This document shows positions 1 through 9,459 of a stretch of 64,000 nt of DNA, piece by piece; position 1 is the stretch's first letter, and each line of letters opens with the position of its first letter. The DNA is from Streptomyces sp. NBC_01707 (lineage in GTDB: Bacteria > Actinomycetota > Actinomycetes > Streptomycetales > Streptomycetaceae). The notes under the pieces are model-generated. The model ran no database searches, was not told where the DNA came from, and saw only the letters and a list, made by a program, of their open reading frames with translations. The stretch covers positions 4,836,001 through 4,900,000 of the forward strand of contig NZ_CP109190.1 of the NCBI RefSeq assembly GCF_041438805.1, in the 5' to 3' direction. The translations under genes were made by a program, and so were the position numbers.

Positions 1-1
1 C

Positions 2-1453
2 GACGACCTGCGCGTCGCGCGCCTGGTGATGGCGTCGTACGGGGACGACGTCCTGCGCACCCTCGCCCCGGCCTTCCGTGAGGCGGGGTTCGAGGACACC
101 CCCACGCAGTGGGTGGGCGGCGCCACGACCCGCGCGTTCCTGCGCAACTACGGCTTCCCCGCGTCCTGGGCCGGCGACCCGGATGACACGCCACCCCCCA
201 CGAGCTTCGCCGTCATGGGGCCTCGAACCGTCGCCGACCTGCACGACTACCAGGTCACGGTCGTGTCCAACATGTATCGCCTCCTGGTCCAGGACACCCC
301 GCAGCGGGCGATGCTCAGCCTGCCGACCGGAGCGGGCAAGACCCGGGTCGCGGCGGAGGCGACCATCCGCGCCCTGCGCGAGGGTCACCTGGTCGGACCG
401 GTGCTGTGGATCGCGCAGAGTGAGGAGCTGTGCGAGCAGGCCATCGCCACCTGGGAGTTCCTGTGGCCGCACCTCGGTTCCGCCTCCAAACTGCACATCA
501 GCCGCATGCGTCAGGGCCACCACCCCGAGCCGTTCAACGACGGACACCACCTGGTGGTCGCCATCGACGACACACTCGTCCAGCGTCTGGCCGACGAACG
601 GTACGCGTGGCTGCGCTACGCCGCGGCGGTCATCATCGACGAGGCCCACTTCGCGATCCCCAAGACCTACACCAAGATCCTGGATCTGTTGGGCATCGAC
701 CAGTACCGGGTCTCCCGCCCTCTGATAGGCCTGACCGCGACCGCCTATCGCGGCCGCAACGACGAGGAGACGCGACGCCTGGTCAAGCGTTTCGGTGAGC
801 GCCGCCTCGACTTCGGTGCCTTCGACGGGGACGACGAGAACGCGGCGCACCGACACCTGCAGCACCTCGGGGTCCTGTCGCGGGTGAAGCAGCGCGAGCT
901 CTCCGGCGGTCGCGTCGCCCTGTCGCCGGCCCAGGCCGAGACGGTCCTGCAGAACAACGGCATGCGCATCCCCGACGACATCACCAAGAAGCTCGCCGAC
1001 GACGTCTCCCGCACCCAGCGCATCGTGGCGGAGATCGAGAAACTCGACCCACGCTGGCCCATCCTCGTCTTCGCGACCTCCGTGGAGCACTCCAAGGTCC
1101 TCGCCGCGCTGCTCAACGACCGCGGTGTCTCGGCCGCCTTCATCGAGTCGAAGACCAGATCCAGCATCCGGGCCAAACGCATCGAGGACTTCCGCAACGG
1201 CAAGATACGGGTTCTGACGAACTACGGGGTCCTCACGCAGGGCTTCGACGCGCCGAAGGTCCGCGCGGTGGTCGTGGCACGCCCCACCTACAGCCCCAAC
1301 ACCTACGTGCAGATGATCGGTCGTGGACTGCGCGGCCCCGCCAACGGCGGGGAGCCCGAATGCCTGATCCTCAACGTCCGCGACAACATCGAGAACTTCG
1401 GGCGCGACCTGGCGTACACGGAGTTCGAGCACCTGTGGAAGAAGGCGTACTGA
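2..1453 (+). CDS. SF2 DEAD/DEAH-type helicase, 5'-truncated by the window edge
   Basis: The reading frame is already open at base 2, so the true start lies outside the window; a GTG at 26 and an ATG at 29 are probably internal. The first ~70 visible residues belong to an N-terminal region I do not recognise. A superfamily 2 helicase core follows: Walker A LPTGAGKT near nt 319-342, motif II DEAH near 640, motif III LTATA near 730, and a C-terminal RecA lobe ending in a QMIGRGLRG motif near 1315. It resembles the DEAD/DEAH helicases annotated as type III/type I R-subunit-like. The stop codon overlaps the next start by one base, so it is translationally coupled to the UvrD-like gene and belongs to the DISARM-like operon. 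A nuclease domain in the missing N-terminus cannot be excluded. Confidence 0.85.
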   Translation, partial: DDLRVARLVMASYGDDVLRTLAPAFREAGFEDTPTQWVGGATTRAFLRNYGFPASWAGDPDDTPPPTSFAVMGPRTVADLHDYQVTVVSNMYRLLVQDTPQRAMLSLPTGAGKTRVAAEATIRALREGHLVGPVLWIAQSEELCEQAIATWEFLWPHLGSASKLHISRMRQGHHPEPFNDGHHLVVAIDDTLVQRLADERYAWLRYAAAVIIDEAHFAIPKTYTKILDLLGIDQYRVSRPLIGLTATAYRGRNDEETRRLVKRFGERRLDFGAFDGDDENAAHRHLQHLGVLSRVKQRELSGGRVALSPAQAETVLQNNGMRIPDDITKKLADDVSRTQRIVAEIEKLDPRWPILVFATSVEHSKVLAALLNDRGVSAAFIESKTRSSIRAKRIEDFRNGKIRVLTNYGVLTQGFDAPKVRAVVVARPTYSPNTYVQMIGRGLRGPANGGEPECLILNVRDNIENFGRDLAYTEFEHLWKKAY

Positions 1454-3372
1454 TGGATACCCGCGGCGCGGACAGAGCCCTCACCCCGGAGCAGGCGGTC
1501 GTCGTCGAACAGCCCGCCGACGCGTTGGTCCTGGTCACCGCCGGAGCCGGAGCCGGGAAGACCTACACGCTCGTACGGCGCCTGGACCACCTCCTGGAGG
1601 ACGACGGGCTGAGCGCGGGCGAGATCCTGGTCCTGAGTTTCTCCCGGGCCGCCGTGCGGGAACTCAGGGACCGGGTCCTCGCCCAGGGGGGCGAGGACGC
1701 CCGGCAGGTCAGGGTCACGACCTTCGACTCCTGGGCGCTGGACGTGCTCACCCGGATCGATTCCGCAACCGACTGGCGCAGCACGTCGTTCGATGAACGC
1801 ATCGAGCAGGCCGCCGACGCGATCGCCGCTGGCCGGGCGGACGTCCTGTTCGAAAAGGACCTGCGCCACGTCGTCGTCGACGAGGTGCAGGACCTGACCG
1901 GAGGACGCAGCACCCTGGTGGAGAATCTGCTGGAACGCTTCGACTGCGGATTCACGGTCGTCGGCGACCCCGCGCAGGCAATCTACGCCTTCTCGGTCAG
2001 CGACCCGAACGACCTGGCGTTGGAACCGGGGCGCTTCTTCCGCTCGCTGCAGGACCTGTTCGGCGACGACCTCGTGCACCTGACGCTCAGTGAGAACTTC
2101 CGCGCCCGCACGGAACAGGCGCGCACAGCCCTGCGGTTCGAGGGCCGCGTGCGTGACAGCGGCGGCCTCGACGCGGGGGGCGCCGACGCCCTCCACGCGG
2201 AGCTCCGCCAGGAACTGCTGGCGGCCGACGACTTCGGCGACCTCAACGAACCCTCCTTCCGGGATCTGTTGAACGACCCGGATCGCCCCACCGCACTGTT
2301 GTGCCGCACCAACGGTCAGGCGCTGCTGATATCCGAGCAGCTGCACACGCTCAGCGTCGACCACCGGCTGCGCCGGGGCGCCCGGGACCGCTCGGCCCCC
2401 GCGTGGTTGGAGGCCCTGTTGCGGGAAGTCGACGGCCCCTCGCTGTCCCGCCGCGCCTGGGACGACCTCCACCATGCCGGACACGTGCTTCCCGCCGACC
2501 AGGACGGCGAGCGCCTGTGGCGGCTGCTGCGCGGATCCTTCGGCGACCCCACCGGCCGCACCGTCGCCCTCGACCGTCTACGGGACGCACTGGCCGGCGA
2601 ACGCCTCCCGGACGAGCTGACGGCTCAACCGGATCACCACCTGGTGGTGTCCACCTTCCACCGCGCGAAGGGACTGGAGTTCGACCGCGTCCTGGTCGTC
2701 GACCCCGGCCCCCTGGACGCGGCACGCTTCGACTCCCCCACCCTGGCCTCCGAGGAGATCCGGGCCCTGTACGTCGCGATGACCCGACCGCGCGAGGAGC
2801 TCTACCGTCACCCCTCGCCCGACGTCCGTCAGGTGCGTCGCTGCCCCGCAACCGGGCGGTGGGCTCGCTACGGCTGGAAGAAATGGGAACGCAAGGGCGT
2901 CGAGATGAAGAGCGGGGACGTGCACGTCACCCACCCCGCGGGCACGGTCGGATTCGCCGACGACGTGAAGAGCCTGCAGCATCTCTTCCGCGAAGAGCTG
3001 ACGGCCGGTACCCCTGTCACCCTGGACAAGATCGACGCCACGCCCCCCACCGGCGAGGAGGACGCTCCCGGGGTCATGTCGCCCGGCTATCTGATACGCG
3101 CCGGCGACCGCCCGATCGGTCTCGTGTCGGACTCCTTCCGCAAGGACCTCTACCGCTATCAGCGCCAGGGGCCGAAGCATCGCCCCTCCACGTGGCCCGT
3201 CCGGATCACCGGCGTCCGCATCGAGTCCGTCGAGACGGTGACCGGCAGCACCGCCGCCGGCATCGCCGCGGGACTGGGTGATCACGGCATCTGGCTCGCC
3301 CCGCGCCTGGGCGGGCTGGGCCGCTTCCACTACGACCACACCACCGGCGTGTCGGAGGGCAGCCATGAATGA
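1453..3372 (+). CDS. UvrD/Rep-like SF1 helicase of the DISARM-like operon
   Basis: A 639-residue superfamily 1 ATP-dependent DNA helicase. Visible motifs are Walker A AGAGAGKT (~residues 30-40), DEVQD (motif II, ~142), GDPAQAIYAF (motif III, ~170), FHRAKGLEFD (motif V, ~402) and LYVAMTRPREELY (motif VI, ~440). A C-terminal extension of about 190 residues carries no motif I recognise and may be a partner-binding or nucleic-acid domain. The ATG at 1453 was chosen because it sits in a TGATG overlap with the preceding stop. The following gene starts 8 nt before this gene's stop. The tight packing says the four helicase/DUF1998 genes are one operon; a role in phage defence is inferred from the DrmA/DrmB neighbours. 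Confidence 0.85.
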   Translation: MDTRGADRALTPEQAVVVEQPADALVLVTAGAGAGKTYTLVRRLDHLLEDDGLSAGEILVLSFSRAAVRELRDRVLAQGGEDARQVRVTTFDSWALDVLTRIDSATDWRSTSFDERIEQAADAIAAGRADVLFEKDLRHVVVDEVQDLTGGRSTLVENLLERFDCGFTVVGDPAQAIYAFSVSDPNDLALEPGRFFRSLQDLFGDDLVHLTLSENFRARTEQARTALRFEGRVRDSGGLDAGGADALHAELRQELLAADDFGDLNEPSFRDLLNDPDRPTALLCRTNGQALLISEQLHTLSVDHRLRRGARDRSAPAWLEALLREVDGPSLSRRAWDDLHHAGHVLPADQDGERLWRLLRGSFGDPTGRTVALDRLRDALAGERLPDELTAQPDHHLVVSTFHRAKGLEFDRVLVVDPGPLDAARFDSPTLASEEIRALYVAMTRPREELYRHPSPDVRQVRRCPATGRWARYGWKKWERKGVEMKSGDVHVTHPAGTVGFADDVKSLQHLFREELTAGTPVTLDKIDATPPTGEEDAPGVMSPGYLIRAGDRPIGLVSDSFRKDLYRYQRQGPKHRPSTWPVRITGVRIESVETVTGSTAAGIAAGLGDHGIWLAPRLGGLGRFHYDHTTGVSEGSHE

Positions 3373-6300
3373 CCATCGCGAGCACTATCGGTTCAGGGAC
3401 GAACTGGTCCATCGGCTGCGCCGCGACCTCCTCGGTCCCACGGGGGCGGACGCCGATTCGACGGAGACCATCGGCGACTGGCCCGCCACCAGTTATGCCC
3501 TCGGTGTGCTCTTCCCGCGCATACGGGACACGGACGGTCTCACCGCCGAGGCCCGTGAACTCGACCACGACGACGCCGACTCCACCCTGACCGTGGACGA
3601 GACCCCGGACACCGGCGTCACCCTGGCGAACGTCCGCAAGCCCTCGGCCCTGGGGCTGACCTTCGCCGTCGACCCCGCGGTCTGCCAGACCGTCACCGTC
3701 ACCGTCACCGCCGCCGTGTACGACCCGGTCGACAAAGCCGGCGTCCCCACCACGGCCGAGCGTGCGGAACGGCGCACGACCGACGAGCAGGACCTGTACT
3801 GGCGGCGGCGCCCCCTGTCCCTTCCGCCCGTGCCGGTGGACGTCACCGAGTTGCGCCAGGAACCGCGCCCCCTCGCCCCCGGTCTCGAACTACGCGTACG
3901 GGTACGCCGCCCCAGCGGTCCCCGCGGCGTCGTCGCCGTGACCACGACCCTGGTCAACACCCACGAGATCGCATCGGGGCAGATCCAGGACACCTCCTGC
4001 TTCTTCCAGACACAGATCCGTGTCGCGACCGGCGACGGCTCCCTGGCTCTGGTGGAGCGGCCCGCGCCGCCCAGTACGGACGACGAGGTGGTCCTGAGCC
4101 GACTGCTGCACCGGCACGCCCCCAACTTCGCCACCGGACACGGCTGCGCGGCGGACTGGCATTGGCGCCCCCCCACACCGCGCGACCTGCGGCCGCAGGA
4201 CTGTGTACCGGCCGCGACGTCAGCGGTGTGGAGCGAATTCGCACCCTCCCACGAGGTGCTGCTGACCGACTCCAACCCGGACATCGCTGTGGACTCGCTG
4301 GGCATGCGGCGGCTGGCCGACGCCGACGACACCGACGTCGTCCGGGCTCTGCGAGGGCTGACCACCGCCTACGGCGCCTGGATCGCGGATCGCGGCATCG
4401 ACGCATCGACGCTGCGCGCCCACCATCGCGTGGACGCCGACTTCGCGCGGGTTCTCGACCGACAGCTCGAGCTGTGCGACCGGGCCAGGCAACGCATGGA
4501 CTCGGGTATCGCTCTTTTGGAGCGCGATCCTCAGGCCATGCGTGCATTCCGCCTGGCCAACCGTGCCATGGCAACCCAGCGAGCCCGCACGTCGTGGATC
4601 AAGAAGGGCAGAGTCGGCGAGCCCGTCGAAGACGGAGTCTGGCGTCCCTTCCAGATCGGGTTCCTCCTGCTGTGCCTGGACGGCATCACCGACCCCAACC
4701 ACCCCGATCGGGAGACCGCGGACCTGCTCTGGTTCCCCACCGGCGGCGGCAAGACCGAGGCCTACCTCGGTCTCATCGCCTTCACCACCTTCCTGCGCCG
4801 CCTGCGCCTCGGGGAGCGGGGTGCGGGTGTGACCGTGCTCATGCGATACACGCTCCGTCTCCTGACACTGCAGCAGTTCGAACGGGCCTCCGCACTCATC
4901 TGCGCCATGGAACACATGCGCCGCAAGGAGCCCGAGGCTCTCGGAGACGAGCCGATCTCCATCGGCATGTGGGTCGGCAAAGCCGCCACCCCCAACTACC
5001 TGACCACCAAACAGGACAAGGAGAAGTCCGCGGAGACGGGCCTGCGCAGGCTGGCCGAAGGCAAACAGCTCCACGAAGCCAATCCCGTGCAGCTCAGGTC
5101 CTGCCCCTGGTGCGGGACCGCACTGGACCACCACGCCTACACCGTGGAAGCACAGGAGCGGCGCCTGGCGATCCGCTGCCCGAACGCCGGCTGTGCATTC
5201 CGCCGGGGCCTGCCGGTGCACCTGGTGGACGAAGCCGTCTACCACTACCACCCCACCCTGGTGATCGCGACAGCCGACAAGTTCGCTCAGATCGCCTGGC
5301 GCGAACAGGTGGCGGCGATCTTCAACCAGGACATCGAACACCTCGACACCCCGCCACCGGAACTGATCGTCCAGGACGAGCTGCACCTGATCTCCGGACC
5401 GCTCGGAACCCTCGCCGGACTCTACGAGGCGGCGATCGACCTGGCCTGCGACCGCCCGAAGATCATCGCGTCCACGGCGACCATCCGTCGCGCCCAGGAC
5501 CAAGGAAAGGCCCTCTTCGACCGACCGGAGGTGGCCCAGTTCCCGCCCGCGGGCCTCGACGCCCGGGACTCCTGGTTCGCCGTCGAGACGCCGGCGGACA
5601 AGAAGGCGACCCGCCGCTACGTCGGGCTCCTCGCCCCCGGCACCTCCCAGGCCACGCTGCTGGTGCGCGCCTACGCGGCGCTGCTGCACCACGCGGCTGT
5701 CATCGACGGCAGTGACAAGACACGCGACGCCTACTGGACCTTGGTGGGCTACTTCAACAGCCTTCGCCTCCTGGCCGCCGCCGAGCTGCAGGTCCGAGAC
5801 GACGTCCACCGGCGTCTGGAGCTCTTGGCGAGCAACGACGGCCTGCCAAACCTGCGTGCGCGAGAGGTGGACCGGATCACCGAGTTGACCAGCCGCGTGG
5901 CGTCCAGCCGCATCCCCGACAAACTCGCGGAGTTGGAGACCGGCTGGCCCAAGACCGCCTCCGACGTCGTCCTGGCCACGAACATGATCTCCGTGGGGGT
6001 GGACGTCGACCGTCTGGGCCTCATGGCGGTGCTGGGACAGCCCCAGACCACAGCGGAGTACATCCAGGCGACCAGTCGGGTGGGGCGTCTGCACCCCGGG
6101 CTCGTCGTCACCCTCTTCAACTCGGCTCGCTCCCGTGACCGTTCGCACTACGAGGGGTTCGTCCCCTACCACTCGGCCCTGTACCGGCAGGTCGAGTCCA
6201 CCAGCGTCACCCCCTTCTCGCCGCGAGCGCGCGACCGTGCCCTGCACGCCGCGTTCATCGGGCTCGCCCGCCTCACCATCCCCGACGCCCGCTCCAACAC

Positions 6301-6625
6301 TGACGCAGGCAACGTCAAGGGCTACGCCGACCGACTCGTCGATCTGAGGAACGCGCTCGTCGCGAGGGCTCAAAACATCGACCTGGTCGAGGCCGGCCAC
6401 GTGGCGCAGGAGATCGACTGGATCATCGAGGACTGGTGCGCGTACGCCGCCGACAACCCGCACCTGGTGTACGAGGCACCCCGGCGCCGACGCCCCGGCG
6501 AGAAACGCCCGGCGGACACCGCACTCCTGCGCGCCCACAACGACGACGACCTGACCGAAGCCATCGAAACCATGTGGAGTTTCCGCGACGTGGACGTCGA
6601 ATCCGACCTGTATTTGGAGGCCTGA
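3365..6625 (+). CDS. drmA: DrmA-like DISARM helicase
   Basis: A 1,086-residue helicase resembling DrmA of DISARM anti-phage systems. The N-terminus (FRDELVHRLRRDLLGP) is the type of opening seen in DrmA-like proteins. The ATPase core has Walker A FPTGGGKTEAYLGL (~457-470), an unusual motif II DELH within QDELHLI (~671), a zinc-binding insert with CPWCG (~579) and CPNAGC (~605), and a C-terminal lobe with NMISVGVDVDRLG (~873) and QATSRVGR (~901). DrmA is the conserved helicase of DISARM and works with DrmB against incoming unmodified DNA. The start ATG at 3365 follows a GGAGGG ribosome site and overlaps the upstream gene by 8 nt. It is somewhat shorter than DrmA usually is. DruE of Druantia is an alternative relative, but there DUF1998 is fused rather than separate. 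Confidence 0.8.
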   Translation: MNDHREHYRFRDELVHRLRRDLLGPTGADADSTETIGDWPATSYALGVLFPRIRDTDGLTAEARELDHDDADSTLTVDETPDTGVTLANVRKPSALGLTFAVDPAVCQTVTVTVTAAVYDPVDKAGVPTTAERAERRTTDEQDLYWRRRPLSLPPVPVDVTELRQEPRPLAPGLELRVRVRRPSGPRGVVAVTTTLVNTHEIASGQIQDTSCFFQTQIRVATGDGSLALVERPAPPSTDDEVVLSRLLHRHAPNFATGHGCAADWHWRPPTPRDLRPQDCVPAATSAVWSEFAPSHEVLLTDSNPDIAVDSLGMRRLADADDTDVVRALRGLTTAYGAWIADRGIDASTLRAHHRVDADFARVLDRQLELCDRARQRMDSGIALLERDPQAMRAFRLANRAMATQRARTSWIKKGRVGEPVEDGVWRPFQIGFLLLCLDGITDPNHPDRETADLLWFPTGGGKTEAYLGLIAFTTFLRRLRLGERGAGVTVLMRYTLRLLTLQQFERASALICAMEHMRRKEPEALGDEPISIGMWVGKAATPNYLTTKQDKEKSAETGLRRLAEGKQLHEANPVQLRSCPWCGTALDHHAYTVEAQERRLAIRCPNAGCAFRRGLPVHLVDEAVYHYHPTLVIATADKFAQIAWREQVAAIFNQDIEHLDTPPPELIVQDELHLISGPLGTLAGLYEAAIDLACDRPKIIASTATIRRAQDQGKALFDRPEVAQFPPAGLDARDSWFAVETPADKKATRRYVGLLAPGTSQATLLVRAYAALLHHAAVIDGSDKTRDAYWTLVGYFNSLRLLAAAELQVRDDVHRRLELLASNDGLPNLRAREVDRITELTSRVASSRIPDKLAELETGWPKTASDVVLATNMISVGVDVDRLGLMAVLGQPQTTAEYIQATSRVGRLHPGLVVTLFNSARSRDRSHYEGFVPYHSALYRQVESTSVTPFSPRARDRALHAAFIGLARLTIPDARSNTDAGNVKGYADRLVDLRNALVARAQNIDLVEAGHVAQEIDWIIEDWCAYAADNPHLVYEAPRRRRPGEKRPADTALLRAHNDDDLTEAIETMWSFRDVDVESDLYLEA

Positions 6626-6626
6626 C

Positions 6627-8486
6627 ATGGGACTTCGTTCGGGCAGCCGACGACGCCTCGACCGAGAGGGCCAGGAGCCGCCGCCCCAAGGCGTACTGGG
6701 ACGGCTCGGCGCGGTGCGCCGCGCCCAGCAGATCACGACCTACGGCGTCGGGGCGATGGTCGCCATCGGCGACCAGTCGTTCCTGGTGAGCGGACTGGAC
6801 AGCTGGAAGGTCGGACCGGACTTCGACATCCACGAACCCCGACTCGAAAGCGACCTGCACGTACGGGGTTTCCACCTGCCCCCGGCGTCCGATCCACCCG
6901 CCGGTGACGGGGTACGCGTGCGACGCTTCCCCACCACGTACTCGTGCCAAGGATGCGGCGCACTGAAGCCCTACAACGGGTTCAACTCGCCCAAGGGCCG
7001 CGGCCACTGCGGACAATGCGACCGGGCGGTCATCCCCTCCCGCTTCATCGTGGCCTGCGCGCAGGGCCACCTGTCCGAGTTCCCCTACTGGGAGTGGACC
7101 CACCGACGCCGGGAAGCCGCATCCCCCGGATCGACGGATCGATGCCGGATGAAACTGATCTCCACCGGGCGCACCGCATCCCTGCGCTCCATCGTGATCG
7201 AATGCAGCTGCGGCAAGAAGGCCTCCCTCGAGGGAGCCTTCAGCGGTAAGGAGATGGCACGGCTGGGCATCACCTGCAAGGGTCACCGTCCCTGGCTCGG
7301 TGACGAGGCGACGCAGCCAGGCTGCGGGGAAGCCCTGCAGGCCCTGCAGCGAGGTGCGTCCGCGGCCTGGTTCCCTGTGGTCCGCTCCGCCCTGACCATT
7401 CCGCCGTGGCACAAGGCGTTGATGCAGCTCGTGATGCGGCGCGAGCACCGCAGGCATCTCGTCGGCAAGGACGACGCACGCATCGCCGAGTACGCCTTGG
7501 ACGAGGGCTGGTTGGCCGACGGCCGCTACACCACCGCGGACATCGTCGACGCCGTGCGCACCCTCGAGGCGGCCGAGCGCGAGGAGGACGCCGACCCGGA
7601 GAACCCGGATGCCTTCGAACTGGCGGACCGGCTACGCGCCGAGGAGTTCCGTCAGCTCAGCTCCACCACCGAGGACACCCCCGAGAACCAACACTTCGTG
7701 TGCGTCCCCCCAAACGTCACGGCCGGCTCACCGGCCGTGCCCGGCGTCGAGCAGACGATGCTGGTCAAGCGGCTGCGTGAAGTGCGTGCCCTGACCGCGT
7801 TCACCCGGGTCACCGCCCCGATGCCGTCCGACCCGCCCGGTCGGCGTGCCCGGCTGCACCGCGGCACGGTTTCCTGGCTTCCCGCGATCGAGGTGATCGG
7901 CGAGGGCGTCTTCGTTCGACTGGACACCGACCGTCTGCGCGCGTGGGAGGCGAGGGTGGAATCCGAACCGGCGGGCGCGCGGGTGAAGGCCCTGCGGCAG
8001 CGGCACCTGAAGATGCTTCGCGACCGCGGCGACACGCAGCCTCAATCACCGGTGTCCCCCCGACTGGTCCTCGTGCACACGCTGGCACACGCACTCATCA
8101 ACGAGTGGAGCCTGGACTGCGGCTACCCCGCCGCCGCCCTGCGGGAGCGACTGTACGTCTCGGACGAGATGGCGGGCTTCCTCCTGTACACGGCGACCAG
8201 CGACTCGGCCGGTAGTCTCGGCGGCATCATCGCCCAAGGACAGCCCGATCGACTCGCCTCCTCACTCGATGCGGCACTGCGCCGCATATCGTGGTGCTCG
8301 GCCGACCCGCTGTGCATGGAGGTCGACGCCAGCGGCACGGGTGGACTCAACCTCGCCGCGTGCCACGCATGCGTCCTGCTTCCAGAGACCAGTTGCGAAC
8401 TGAACAACATCCTGCTTGACCGGGCGCTGCTCGTGGGCTCCCCAGAGCTGGGGATCACCGGCTACTACCCCCGGGCAGACGAGTGA
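6627..8486 (+). CDS. drmB: DrmB-like protein with DUF1998 domain
   Basis: A 619-residue protein starting one base after the drmA-like stop. The N-terminus has RAQQITTYGVGAMVAIGD, typical of DrmB. A zinc ribbon follows (CQGCG ~107, CGQCD ~128), then VACAQGHLSEFPYWEW (~144), a second cysteine pair CSCGKK (~193), and a C-terminal DUF1998 region beginning LVHTLAHALINEWSLDCGY (~482) with cysteines in WCSADPLC and CHAC. In DISARM, DrmB forms a DNA-loading complex with DrmA. No drmC (phospholipase-D nuclease) follows; the next 320 bp lead into an IS fragment, so the system is either complete without it, carries it upstream of the window, or has lost it. Confidence 0.82.
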   Translation: MGLRSGSRRRLDREGQEPPPQGVLGRLGAVRRAQQITTYGVGAMVAIGDQSFLVSGLDSWKVGPDFDIHEPRLESDLHVRGFHLPPASDPPAGDGVRVRRFPTTYSCQGCGALKPYNGFNSPKGRGHCGQCDRAVIPSRFIVACAQGHLSEFPYWEWTHRRREAASPGSTDRCRMKLISTGRTASLRSIVIECSCGKKASLEGAFSGKEMARLGITCKGHRPWLGDEATQPGCGEALQALQRGASAAWFPVVRSALTIPPWHKALMQLVMRREHRRHLVGKDDARIAEYALDEGWLADGRYTTADIVDAVRTLEAAEREEDADPENPDAFELADRLRAEEFRQLSSTTEDTPENQHFVCVPPNVTAGSPAVPGVEQTMLVKRLREVRALTAFTRVTAPMPSDPPGRRARLHRGTVSWLPAIEVIGEGVFVRLDTDRLRAWEARVESEPAGARVKALRQRHLKMLRDRGDTQPQSPVSPRLVLVHTLAHALINEWSLDCGYPAAALRERLYVSDEMAGFLLYTATSDSAGSLGGIIAQGQPDRLASSLDAALRRISWCSADPLCMEVDASGTGGLNLAACHACVLLPETSCELNNILLDRALLVGSPELGITGYYPRADE

Positions 8487-8805
8487 TCCAGTCCCGACGT
8501 TCTGCGGACGCCCGCTCCGGTGCCGCTCTCCGACAGTCTTGACTGAGGCACCCGATCTCCCGGGTCAGCCTGGACGGAGGAGCCAGGAGTACATCCCGGC
8601 ATGGCCAGCACCACCCACCCCAGCACCCCTGAGCCCTACCCCCCGCGCCCCGCCCGAAGCGCCGCACGTTCACCGCGGAGTTCGTACGCCGCCTACACAC
8701 CGATGGTCGGGTCCAGTAACGCCTGTCGGGCCTGCGTCGAGGTCTACGACGGACTCGGGGGCACTTGGTCCTGCATCAAGTGGCATTAGCCTCAATACCG
8801 GTAAC
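8487..8805. other. Intergenic stretch between drmB and an IS4 remnant
   Basis: No convincing gene. The last ~20 bases, around CCGGTAACTTAG (8799-8810), lie just beyond the transposase stop and may hold the outer end of the insertion sequence. No matching inverted repeat is seen on the other side, because the 5' part of the element is gone. No phospholipase-D or methyltransferase reading frame is present here. Confidence 0.4.
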
Positions 8806-9459
8806 TTAGGGAGATTTTGTCCGCTTGACTCGTTTGGGTTTGGTGGCATTGACGATGGTGATGACCGGGGCGCGTGGGCGGTCTGCAACGTGGTGGGCTG
8901 CGCGTTCGAGGGGCCAGCTGGCGACTTTGCGTTTGATGACGCGAGGGTTGTCCCGGCGGCGTCGCGGTGGCAGGAGGCGTTCGAGGAGTTCAGCGTGGGT
9001 TGCTTTGACCGCGCGGGCGAGCCTGCCGGAGGAAAACGCCGCCAGGTCGGTGACCTGACGGCGCACGACGCGCAGTGAGCGGGTGAAGGAGATCCGGTCG
9101 GGATCGTGATCGGCTTGCAGTGCGGCTCGGTGCATCAGGTGCCGGATGGCGTGGTGGACGAGCAGGAAGCCGTAGAGTTCCTGCTCGGCTCCATCAGGGT
9201 GCTGGGAACGCAGCACCAGGTGGGAACCGCCGAGGTGGGTCTTGATCTCATCGAGGGTGGACTCGAACTCCCGGCGCTGGGCGTAGAGTTCGGCTAATTC
9301 CGCGGCTGGGGCCTCGTCCGGGTCGAGGATCGTGGTGATGAGCCGGTAGACGCCCTCGTGGCCGGCGATGGAGTACTCCACCGCGCGAACCGGAACCCCG
9401 CGACAGCCGCCGCCTGGCACCCGGCAGTCACCTCGATACACCACACCCCTGGCGGTCAC
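8806..9459 (-). pseudogene. IS4-family (DDE_Tnp_1) transposase, C-terminal fragment
   Basis: About 217 codons encode only the C-terminal part of an IS4-type DDE transposase: VRAVEYSIAGHEGVYRLITT, then AELAELYAQRREFESTLDEIKTHL with the third catalytic acidic residue (E), then LRSLRVVRR. The first two catalytic aspartates, which lie upstream in the family, are missing. The fragment's 5' end abuts the 3' end of the GIY-YIG gene, so the element was cut by deletion or recombination and cannot transpose by itself. It marks DNA turnover at the downstream edge of the DISARM-like operon. Confidence 0.75.

Noticed and set aside
4220..6736. Long minus-strand open frame (838 codons) opposite the drmA-like gene
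   Set aside because: Antisense shadow of a high-GC gene; composition is Gly/Val/Arg-rich with no domain, and the plus-strand protein has clear helicase motifs.
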